A stretch of 8,776 nucleotides of DNA from Hellea sp. (GTDB lineage: Bacteria; Pseudomonadota; Alphaproteobacteria; Caulobacterales; Maricaulaceae), in assembly GCA_020628635.1 (NCBI GenBank), contig JAHDEU010000071.1, positions 1-8,776 on the forward strand, written 5' to 3'. The stretch's first letter is position 1, and each line of letters begins with the position of its first letter. Below are positions 1 through 6,439 of the stretch, piece after piece. Under the pieces are notes generated by a model, which saw only the letters and a list, made by a program, of their open reading frames with translations, searched no databases and had not been told where the DNA came from. The position numbers were made by a program, and so were the translations under genes.

Positions 1-1746
1 GAACTGCTCGACTTCGGAGAAGGGCAGGTAGCCTCCGCCCGTCCATGGCGGGGCGACACCGGCCCAGTTCAGGCCGGCCTGGCGGTTAATCTGCTCGCGA
101 TTAGCAAAGCGTGCGCCGAATTGCACGGAGTCGAACCAGCCATCATTGTCGAATTCATATTCGACATCGGCGCGAAGCGCGTAGGCGTCACCCTCATTAT
201 CGCGGAATTCATCGGCCGCGTAGAGGAAGTTGGAGTTGGCCGGATCAGCCAGCGTCGGCGTAGCACCGACAGAGCCCGCGCGCAGGAAGCCATTGGCGCC
301 CGGATTGTTGGCCGGGTTCGGGATCAGGGAGACGTACGGATCGTCCAGGTCGGCGTTCAGGATGAAGTCCGAGAAGAAGCGCGTGCCGCCCCAGACCCGG
401 TCACGGGTGAACTCGGCCGTGGTGATGTGGCCGTCCAGTTCGACGAAGAGCTGGTCGGTTGCACGGTATTTGATGTTCAGCGACAGGTCATCCGTCTTGG
501 ACTCGTCGACATTGCTGATGGCCAGCGTCTGGAACGGCGCGCCCGCGGCACCCGTCCAGTCACGCAGGTTGTTGGAGATCAGGCCGCTTTCGAACAGGCC
601 GTTGACGGCGCGTGTCTGCTCGCAGACCTGCTCGGCGGCGTTGGGGTCGTTGGAACCGTTGCACTGCGCGATACCGGCCGAGGTGAACGGCGTCGTGGTG
701 AAGCCATCGGCGAATTCGTACTGGAAGGCGCTCTCGCCGTCCGGGATGAATTCCAGCGTGCGCTCGGCGCCCGCCGCTTCGTTTTCGATCAGCGAGTATT
801 TCGCGGTGACCAGCAGGTCGCCCGAATTGTCGCGCCACTGGCCGGCCACATAGTAGCTCTGGCGGTCGCGGTCGACTTCGTTGGAGCGGAGCTGGAAGCC
901 GCCCGGCACGGCGATGATGTTGTCCGCGCCGTCGAGGCCGACGACCCGGCCATCGGTGATGCCGACGGGCACGACCTGGGCGATCTGGAAGCCGTCGAGG
1001 CGGGATTTCAACTCGGAGTCGGAAAAGGAACCGATGATGCCGAATTCACCAGCATCCGTGTCCCAGCGATTGCCGAGGATCAGGGAGAAGTCGGGCGACA
1101 CCTCTTCGCGCAGATCGGTATAGGTGCCGTCCAGCGTGGCCACGGCGATGACGCCGGGGCGGTCGAAGGGCTCGAGCGTGCGCAGGTTGATCGTGCCGCC
1201 AATGCCGCCTTCGATCTGGTCTGCGGTGTTGTTCTTGAACACGTCCACGGCGCCGATCAGCTCCGGCGGGACCGTGCCGAAGTCGAGCGCGCGGCCGCCA
1301 TTGGCGGTGAACGCGTCGCGGCCGTTGAATTCGGAGCGCACCAGCGTCAGGCCGCGGATCAGGTTGCCGCCGCCTTCGGGGGACGGGAAGTCGCCGCCAT
1401 TATTGTCCGTCAGGTCGAAGCGCTGCGCCACCACGCCCGGCACGCGGGCGAGGGCTTCGGCGACCGAGAGGTCAGGCAGTGTCGAGACGTCCGACGCCGT
1501 GATCGAGTCGACGGCCGTGTCGGCGTCGCGTTTCAGGTCGCGCGCTTCCTTCAGCGAGGCCTTGATGCCGGTCGCGATGACTTCGTCTTCGTCATTGGCT
1601 TCGTTGAAGTCTTCGCTGATGGTTTCGGACGAATCCTGCGCCATGGCGGCAACGGGATTGAGTGCCAGAACGGCGATGATCGCCGATGTGCTCAGCAGCG
1701 AATACTTGCCGAACCGATCGATAGCGGTGGTGGTGTCTTTGTTCAC
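1..1746 (-). CDS. TonB-dependent receptor, TonB-Xanth-Caul type (N-terminal 582 residues; C-terminus outside window)
   Basis: Outer-membrane active transporter that takes up a substrate, often a carbohydrate in this family, with energy from TonB-ExbBD. The minus frame is open from a GTG at 1746 to the window edge, 582 codons without a stop; receptors of this class usually run to about 850-1000 residues, so the rest of the barrel is missing. Residues 1-36 form a signal peptide: a polar start, a hydrophobic core near 16-31, and cleavage after AMA before QDSS. The TonB box is DEDEVIATG (52-60), followed by the family-typical stretch ASLKEARDLKRDADTAVDSI. The plug runs from about 75 to 190 and includes LPDLSVAEALARVPGV (90-105) and GGIGGTINLRT (180-190). 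Barrel strands begin near 200. The GTG is preferred because GAGGGG lies just upstream and no in-frame ATG occurs before a stop at 1837-1839. It is divergent from the halogenase operon and shares its control region. Family is certain; substrate unknown. Confidence 0.96.
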   Translation of the reverse strand, partial: MNKDTTTAIDRFGKYSLLSTSAIIAVLALNPVAAMAQDSSETISEDFNEANDEDEVIATGIKASLKEARDLKRDADTAVDSITASDVSTLPDLSVAEALARVPGVVAQRFDLTDNNGGDFPSPEGGGNLIRGLTLVRSEFNGRDAFTANGGRALDFGTVPPELIGAVDVFKNNTADQIEGGIGGTINLRTLEPFDRPGVIAVATLDGTYTDLREEVSPDFSLILGNRWDTDAGEFGIIGSFSDSELKSRLDGFQIAQVVPVGITDGRVVGLDGADNIIAVPGGFQLRSNEVDRDRQSYYVAGQWRDNSGDLLVTAKYSLIENEAAGAERTLEFIPDGESAFQYEFADGFTTTPFTSAGIAQCNGSNDPNAAEQVCEQTRAVNGLFESGLISNNLRDWTGAAGAPFQTLAISNVDESKTDDLSLNIKYRATDQLFVELDGHITTAEFTRDRVWGGTRFFSDFILNADLDDPYVSLIPNPANNPGANGFLRAGSVGATPTLADPANSNFLYAADEFRDNEGDAYALRADVEYEFDNDGWFDSVQFGARFANREQINRQAGLNWAGVAPPWTGGGYLPFSEVEQF

Positions 1747-1750
1747 TTGA

Positions 1751-1759
1751 GGTCCCCTC
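1751..1759 (-). promoter_or_regulatory. Ribosome binding site of the receptor
   Basis: On the minus strand this reads GAGGGGACC, ending four bases before the GTG at 1746. It is the main support for a GTG start here, since no in-frame ATG lies upstream before a stop codon. Confidence 0.7.
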
Positions 1760-1824
1760 GACTCTGTCGTGTTATGTGCAAATCGGACTTTTGCGCCCGA
1801 ATTAGTCCGTCGCCTACGCAAACA

Positions 1825-1840
1825 TTGACAACGCTGTCAA
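1825..1840. promoter_or_regulatory. LacI-family-type operator palindrome
   Basis: The sequence TTGACAACGCTGTCAA is a palindrome with 7 of 8 positions matching in each arm and a central CG, the usual geometry of a LacI-family site. From memory, it fits the core TGACARCGYTGTCA described for NagR-type LacI regulators of N-acetylglucosamine TonB-receptor regulons in Xanthomonas and relatives. It also presents TTGACA, a perfect -35 element, on both strands, so a bound repressor could block promoters in both directions. Which regulator binds is unknown, and no regulator gene is in the window. Confidence 0.65.
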
Positions 1841-1855
1841 ACCGAAAACTGCTAT

Positions 1856-1869
1856 GGACCGCGCGGTCC
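1856..1869. repeat. Perfect 14-bp palindrome
   Basis: GGACCGCGCGGTCC is an exact inverted repeat with no loop, centred about 30 bp (three helical turns) from the centre of the LacI-type palindrome. It may be a second operator or a short hairpin in the operon leader. Chance occurrence in GC-rich DNA cannot be excluded. Confidence 0.45.
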
Positions 1870-1872
1870 CGA

Positions 1873-1889
1873 TGCACTCGCGGAGTGCA
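1873..1889. repeat. Inverted repeat, 7-bp arms, GCG centre
   Basis: TGCACTC-GCG-GAGTGCA has perfect 7-bp arms. Partial copies of the same words follow at about 1896-1911 (GTGCATC, GCGCACTC). It could be a second regulator site or an RNA hairpin in the 5' leader of the halogenase operon. There is no T-tract, so it is not a terminator. Confidence 0.45.
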
Positions 1890-2033
1890 GACCGGGTGCA
1901 TCTGCGCACTCGGGATGGACGCGCGCGGGCCATCAGGACATAGACGCCACAAAAGACGAGACAGCCAGCCGCGACGACGCGCCCACGCGAAAACGGGCTC
2001 GAACTGCGCTAGCGGGCGGCAAGTCGATTTCGC

Positions 2034-2043
2034 AAGGGGAAGG
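2034..2043 (+). promoter_or_regulatory. Ribosome binding site of the first halogenase
   Basis: AAGGGGAAGG ends six bases before the ATG at 2050. It decides the start: an in-frame ATG at 1915 would add 45 basic, low-complexity residues ahead of the FAD-binding strand, which family members do not have. Confidence 0.7.
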
Positions 2044-2049
2044 CGGGAC

Positions 2050-3570
2050 ATGGGCATCACACGCATCTGCATCCTGGGCGGGGGCACGGCGGGCTGGATG
2101 ACGGCCGCCGCTTTGTCCAACAAATACAGCAGCTTGGGTTTCGAGATCACGCTCATCGAATCCGACGCCATCGGCACGGTCGGCGTCGGCGAGGCGACGC
2201 TGCCGCACATCCGCATGTTCAACCAGGCGCTGGGGATCGACGAGGCGGAATTCATGCGCGCGACCCGCGCGACCTTCAAACTGGGCATCGAGTTCTGCGA
2301 CTGGGGCCGCCTCGGCGACCGCTACATCCACCCGTTCGGCGATTACGGCGCGCCTGTGGACGGGATCGAATTCCACCATTTTTGGCTCAGGCTGTTGCAA
2401 AACGGTCACACTTCTGAGCTGGACGACTTCTCCTACCCCGTTCTGGCGGCCGAAGCGGGCAAGTTCCGCATGCCGGGACCGGACGTGTCGCGGATCGGAT
2501 CCAATTTCGGCTATGCCTATCAGTTCGATTCCGGCCGCTACGCCAAGTTCCTGCGAGGATATGCGGAAAGCCGCGGCGTCACGCGCATGGAAGGCCGGGT
2601 GGTGGAGGCCACGCGCGACCAGCAGAGCGGCGGCATAGCCTCGGTGACGCTTGACGACGGGCGCAGCGCGAGCGCCGATCTCTTCATAGACTGTTCGGGG
2701 TTCCGCGGCGTGCTGATCGAGGGGGAGCTGGGAACGGGCTATGAGGACTGGAGCCGCTGGCTGCCGTGTGACCGCGCCCAGGCCGTGCCCTGCGAAGCGA
2801 GAGGCCCCTCCCTGCCCTATACCCGCGCGACCGCGCGCGAGGCGGGCTGGCAATGGCGCATCCCGCTGCAGCACCGCACCGGCAATGGCTATGTCTATTG
2901 GAGCGAATACATCTCCGACGACGACGCCACCCAGCAGTTGATGAGCACGCTGGAGGGCCCCGCCACGGCCGATCCCAAACAGCTCTATTTCAAGACAGGC
3001 AAGCGCAGGAAGCTGTGGAACCGCAATGTCGTGGCGGTCGGCCTGTCGGGCGGCTTCCTCGAGCCGCTGGAATCGACCTCGATCTACCTGATTCAGGAAG
3101 GCATCACCGCGCTGATCGAGCTGTTCCCGACGAGTGCGGACATGGAGAGAGACGCGGCGGAGTATAACCGACGCATGGATCTGGGTTTCGACCGGGTGCG
3201 CGATTTCCTCTTGCTGCACTATGTGGCGACGCAAAGGGACGACAGCCCGATGTGGCGCTATTTCCGCGAGATGGAGCTGCCGGACAGCCTGTCGGAGAAG
3301 ATCGAAGCGTGGAAATCGCGCGGCTATGTGCAGCGCTATGAGCACGGCGTCTTCCTGCCGCCCTCCTGGATCGCGGTAATGGCGGGCCAGGGATTGATCC
3401 CGCAGGGCCGCGACCGACGCGTCGATGCGCGGCCCATGGCGGACGTCATCCAGATGACGGACAGCATCGCAAAGCAGAGCCACGCAGCTGTCGCATCCAC
3501 GCCGGACCACGGCGAGTTCCTGAAGCGCTACGGCGCGGTGGACCCGTCAATCATGGACGCCGCCGAGTAG
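2050..3570 (+). CDS. Flavin-dependent tryptophan-halogenase family protein, paralogue 1
   Basis: Protein of 506 residues in the PrnA/RebH family (Trp_halogenase fold). Such enzymes use FADH2, O2 and halide to make HOX, which halogenates an aromatic, often indolic, substrate. Seen here: the FAD Rossmann loop GGGTAGWM (10-17), GVGEAT (45-50), the catalytic lysine K77 in TFKLGIEF (equivalent to PrnA K79), HPF (94-96), the diagnostic WQWRIP (267-272), and FLEPLESTS (336-344) carrying E341 (equivalent to PrnA E346) and S342. The final residue of that last motif is Ser, where classic tryptophan halogenases have Gly. All catalytic features are present, so it is probably active. No signal peptide, so cytoplasmic. 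It is slightly shorter than PrnA (538 by memory). It heads the operon, and its stop lies 3 nt before the next ATG. Substrate and regiospecificity cannot be read from the sequence; free indole or a receptor-imported aromatic is a guess based on the BrvH and Xcc relatives. Confidence 0.93.
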   Translation: MGITRICILGGGTAGWMTAAALSNKYSSLGFEITLIESDAIGTVGVGEATLPHIRMFNQALGIDEAEFMRATRATFKLGIEFCDWGRLGDRYIHPFGDYGAPVDGIEFHHFWLRLLQNGHTSELDDFSYPVLAAEAGKFRMPGPDVSRIGSNFGYAYQFDSGRYAKFLRGYAESRGVTRMEGRVVEATRDQQSGGIASVTLDDGRSASADLFIDCSGFRGVLIEGELGTGYEDWSRWLPCDRAQAVPCEARGPSLPYTRATAREAGWQWRIPLQHRTGNGYVYWSEYISDDDATQQLMSTLEGPATADPKQLYFKTGKRRKLWNRNVVAVGLSGGFLEPLESTSIYLIQEGITALIELFPTSADMERDAAEYNRRMDLGFDRVRDFLLLHYVATQRDDSPMWRYFREMELPDSLSEKIEAWKSRGYVQRYEHGVFLPPSWIAVMAGQGLIPQGRDRRVDARPMADVIQMTDSIAKQSHAAVASTPDHGEFLKRYGAVDPSIMDAAE

Positions 3571-3573
3571 GTC

Positions 3574-4929
3574 ATGGCGGCCTCACCCCTGACATCGATT
3601 GCCGTTCTGGGCGGCGGGCTGGCGGGCGCGTTTGCGGCAGCAAGGCTGGCGCGTGCCCTGCCGGACGACATCGCCCTGACGCTGGTCGATGTGTCGGGCG
3701 CGGATGGGCAGGACCTCTTCTTCGGCACGGTCACCACGCCGGCCGCCTACAACGCCATGCTGGGGCTTGGGCTGGGCGAGCCTGAGATCATGCCGGGGAC
3801 CGACACGACGTTTTCGCTCGGCACGCAATATCACTGGGCAGGCCGGGAGTGGGTGCAGGCCTTCCACCAGCCGCTGCCCGTCCTGGCGGGCGTGCAGTTC
3901 CACCAATATGCGGCGCGCGCGCGTAAGCCCTACCCCGACTTCGTCATGTCCGTCGCGGCCGCGCGGCGCGGAGCCTTCGCCCATCCGCCGGAAGGCCAGA
4001 CAACACCGCTCGCCGAGCTGGAATATGGCTACCATTTCCTTCCCGCGCAGTGGGCGAAGTTGCTCACGGACAGCCTGCCCGCGCGGGTCGAGCGCGCCGC
4101 GGGCAATGTGGCGTCCGTCGAGGCCGAGGGCGAGACACTGAGCGCCGTGGTGCTGGAAGGCGGCCGAACGATCAAGGCCGACCTTTTCATCGACACGGTG
4201 GGCGTTCGGGACAGGACGGATGGAGACTGGAGCGGCGGCGCGGTGGTCCATGCGCAAGAGTCGCTCTCGCCCGCGCAAGGTCCGACCGGCGTGGTGCGAA
4301 CGCTCCGGCAGAAGAATGATGGCTGGATCGCCACCACGCCGCTGAGGCGCGGAACCCACTCGCTCACGCTCGGCTCGGACGGCGCAGACGGCACGGGGCT
4401 GACGCTCGGCCGCAGGGAGCAGGCCTGGGTCGGCAATGTGCTCACTTTTGGTCTGAACGCGACCGCCGCCTCCCCGCTGACGCCCGCGCCGATGAGCCTG
4501 CTCATGCGCGGGGCGGATAGCCTGGCCGAGCTGGTCCCGTTCACGACGGAGATGCGCGTCGAGGCGCGCGAATATAACCGCCGCCACCGCGACGACTTCG
4601 ACCACGCCTTGCTGTTCGAGCGGGCCTTCCACCCGGACGCGCACCACCCGCCCCGGCTCGCCCACAAGATCGAGCAGTTCGAGAGCCGCGGCGCGCTGGT
4701 GCAATATGATCTGGAGCCGTTCGAGGCGCCGGACTGGCTGCTGCTGCATCTGGGCATGGGGCGCGTGCCCGCCGCGCGCGACGTGCTGGCGGACCGGGTT
4801 ACCGACGCGCAGCTGCACGGCCAGCTTGCGACGATGCGTCGGGCTGTGGAAACGGTCGCCGCCAAGCTACCACCGGCCAAGGTCTATCATGACGGCCTGT
4901 TGCGCTATCTGGGGAAACGGAATGGCTGA
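3574..4929 (+). CDS. Catalytically degenerate halogenase-like flavoprotein (pseudoenzyme)
   Basis: Protein of 451 residues, clearly related along its length to the flanking halogenases but divergent. Kept: a Rossmann start GGGLAG (13-18), LFIDTVG (204-210, against LFIDCSG in paralogue 1), AREYNRRHRDDFDH (331-344) and a C-terminal region with DWLLLHLGMG. Lost: the catalytic Lys is Ser81 in TFSLG, WxWxIP has become WIATTP (251-256), and FLEPLESTS has become AASPLTPAP (298-306), removing the catalytic Glu. GVGEAT and the Trp of GGGTAGWM are also gone. Halogenation by the known mechanism is therefore not expected. The frame is intact, codon use looks like the neighbours, and it is coupled on both sides (3-nt gap upstream, 8-nt overlap downstream), so this is not a decaying pseudogene. 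It may bind flavin, pair with an active paralogue, or do other chemistry; none of these is shown by the sequence. Automatic annotation may simply call it tryptophan halogenase. Confidence 0.85.
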   Translation: MAASPLTSIAVLGGGLAGAFAAARLARALPDDIALTLVDVSGADGQDLFFGTVTTPAAYNAMLGLGLGEPEIMPGTDTTFSLGTQYHWAGREWVQAFHQPLPVLAGVQFHQYAARARKPYPDFVMSVAAARRGAFAHPPEGQTTPLAELEYGYHFLPAQWAKLLTDSLPARVERAAGNVASVEAEGETLSAVVLEGGRTIKADLFIDTVGVRDRTDGDWSGGAVVHAQESLSPAQGPTGVVRTLRQKNDGWIATTPLRRGTHSLTLGSDGADGTGLTLGRREQAWVGNVLTFGLNATAASPLTPAPMSLLMRGADSLAELVPFTTEMRVEAREYNRRHRDDFDHALLFERAFHPDAHHPPRLAHKIEQFESRGALVQYDLEPFEAPDWLLLHLGMGRVPAARDVLADRVTDAQLHGQLATMRRAVETVAAKLPPAKVYHDGLLRYLGKRNG

Positions 4930-6439
4930 CGTTCTGAAGCACATCGTCATCGTGGGCGGCGGTTCCGCCGGCTGGATGGCGGCGGCGGCCCTGTCGCGCG
5001 TGCTTCCGCCGGGCACGGTGCGCGTGACGCTGATCGAAAGCGATTCCATCGGCACGGTCGGCGTGGGCGAGGCGACCATTCCCGACATGATCAATTTCAA
5101 CGCCCTGCTCGGCATCGACGAGGCGGAGTTCCTCAAGGCCACCAACGGCACCTACAAGCTGGGCATCGAGTTCCACGACTGGGGCCGGCTCGGCGAAAGC
5201 TATCTTCACCCCTTTGGGTCCCACGGCGTCGACATGCAGGGCATCGACTTCCACCAATACTGGCTGGCCGCCAAGCGCGCCGGCGCGGCCGAGGATCTGC
5301 AGGATTACAGCCTGTGCGCGGTCTCGGCCAAGCGGAACAAATTCGCCCTGCCCGCCCGCGATCCGCGCAGCGTGCTGTCGCACATGCGCTATGCCTACCA
5401 TATCGATGCGACCCGCTATGCGCGCTACCTTCGCGACTATGCGGAAAAGCGCGGCGTGGTCCGGCGGGAAGGCAAGGTTGTCGATGTCGCCCAAGACGAT
5501 CACGGCATCACCGCGCTGACGCTGGAAAGCGGGCAGGTGGTCGAGGGCGATTTCTTCTTCGACTGCACGGGCTTTCGCGCGCTGCTCACGGACAAGGCGC
5601 TCGGCGTGACGTTCGAGGACTGGTCGCACTGGCTGCCGTGTGACAGCGCGCAGACGGTGGCGACCCGCCGCGAGGGCCCGCTGCTGCCCTACACGAAAGC
5701 GACGGCCAAGACCGCAGGCTGGCAATGGCGCATCCCGACCCAGCACCGCACCGGCAATGGCCACATCTACTCGAGCCGCTTCATGGATGACGACGAGGCC
5801 GAGCGGATCCTGCTGGACGGCCTAGACGCGCCCATGATCGGCGAGCCTCGCAAGATTTCCTTCCGCACGGGCCGGCGCGAGGCGATGTGGACCAAGAACT
5901 GCATCGCGCTGGGACTGTCGGCCGGCTTTCTGGAGCCGCTGGAGAGCACGTCGCTCTACCTCATCCAGGAGGGGATTTCGAAGTTCATCTCGCTCTTTCC
6001 GACGGGCGACGTGCCGGACGTGGTGCGCGACGAGTACAACACACAGCTGCGCACCGAGTTCGAGCAGGTGCGCGACTTCCTGATCCTGCATTACGTCGCG
6101 ACCACCCGCGACGACAGCCCGTTCTGGAACTATTGCCGCACCATGGATGTGCCCGAAAGCCTGTCCCGCCGCATCGCGCTGTTCCGCGAGGCGGGCCGCA
6201 TCTTCCACTACAGCGACGAGCTGTTCTCCAAGCCGTCCTGGATCGCGGTGTGCGTCGGGCAGAATGTCGTGCCGGAGCGCGTCGATCCCATCGTGGCGAG
6301 CCTGCCCGCGCAGCAGGTCAGCCACAGCCTCGCCTCCATGCACGCCGCCATGGTCAAGGCGGCCGAGGGGATGCCGACCCACGAAGCCTTCCTCGCCCGC
6401 CACGGGGCGGCGATCGACAAGACGGATATGCTGGCATGA
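4922..6439 (+). CDS. Flavin-dependent tryptophan-halogenase family protein, paralogue 2
   Basis: Protein of 505 residues with the full catalytic set: GGGSAGWM (12-19), GVGEAT (47-52), Lys79 in TYKLGIEF, HPF (96-98), WQWRIP (267-272) and FLEPLESTS (336-344) with E341 and S342. It shares with paralogue 1 the signatures WLPCD and QHRTGNG and the DDSP motif near residue 400, so these two look like the closer pair. It differs at likely substrate-facing positions, for example HIYSSRF where paralogue 1 has YVYWSEY. The ATG at 4922 overlaps the end of the upstream gene by 8 nt and has GGGGAAACGGA directly before it. The frame stays open upstream, but that extension reads as Arg/Cys/Trp-rich sequence inside the preceding gene and is not real. 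Cytoplasmic; substrate unknown; FADH2 must come from a reductase encoded elsewhere. Confidence 0.93.
   Translation: MADVLKHIVIVGGGSAGWMAAAALSRVLPPGTVRVTLIESDSIGTVGVGEATIPDMINFNALLGIDEAEFLKATNGTYKLGIEFHDWGRLGESYLHPFGSHGVDMQGIDFHQYWLAAKRAGAAEDLQDYSLCAVSAKRNKFALPARDPRSVLSHMRYAYHIDATRYARYLRDYAEKRGVVRREGKVVDVAQDDHGITALTLESGQVVEGDFFFDCTGFRALLTDKALGVTFEDWSHWLPCDSAQTVATRREGPLLPYTKATAKTAGWQWRIPTQHRTGNGHIYSSRFMDDDEAERILLDGLDAPMIGEPRKISFRTGRREAMWTKNCIALGLSAGFLEPLESTSLYLIQEGISKFISLFPTGDVPDVVRDEYNTQLRTEFEQVRDFLILHYVATTRDDSPFWNYCRTMDVPESLSRRIALFREAGRIFHYSDELFSKPSWIAVCVGQNVVPERVDPIVASLPAQQVSHSLASMHAAMVKAAEGMPTHEAFLARHGAAIDKTDMLA

Larger units (their letters stand above)
1747..2049. promoter_or_regulatory. 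Divergent intergenic control region
   Basis: This 303-bp stretch separates the receptor (leftward) from the halogenase operon (rightward) and must hold promoters for both. It contains a 16-bp near-perfect palindrome at 1825-1840, a perfect 14-bp palindrome at 1856-1869, an inverted repeat with 7-bp arms at 1873-1889, and a weak inverted repeat at 1776-1796 in the receptor leader. A ribosome binding site lies at each edge. I see no small gene in it. No -10 element at normal spacing is convincing on either strand. Confidence 0.8.

Noticed and set aside
1825..1857. TTGACA at 1825 with GCTATGG at 1851 as a plus-strand promoter.
   Set aside because: The spacing of 20 nt is too long, and no good -10 lies at 16-18 nt, so I list only the operator.
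121..2049. Plus-strand open frame running through the receptor region into the first halogenase, as if one giant protein.
   Set aside because: It is antisense to a clear receptor frame, and the intergenic part reads as low-complexity basic sequence. The real start is the ATG at 2050 with a strong ribosome binding site.
1915..2049. Alternative in-frame ATG at 1915 for the first halogenase.
   Set aside because: It adds 45 basic residues before the FAD-binding strand, has no good ribosome binding site, and the sister proteins start directly before that strand.
1933..3510. Long open frame on the minus strand opposite the first halogenase (similar ones at 3583-4818 and 6208-7902).
   Set aside because: They are shadows of GC-rich coding sequence: the translations are Arg/Ala/His-rich without recognisable motifs, while the plus-strand frames carry complete halogenase signatures.
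4706..4921. Upstream extension of the second halogenase inside the preceding gene.
   Set aside because: The sequence is Arg/Cys/Trp-rich out-of-frame translation of a real gene; the ATG at 4922 has a ribosome binding site and matches family starts.
3574..4929. Calling the divergent halogenase relative a pseudogene.
   Set aside because: The frame is uninterrupted, has normal junctions with both neighbours and neighbour-like codon use; loss of catalytic residues alone does not make it a broken gene.
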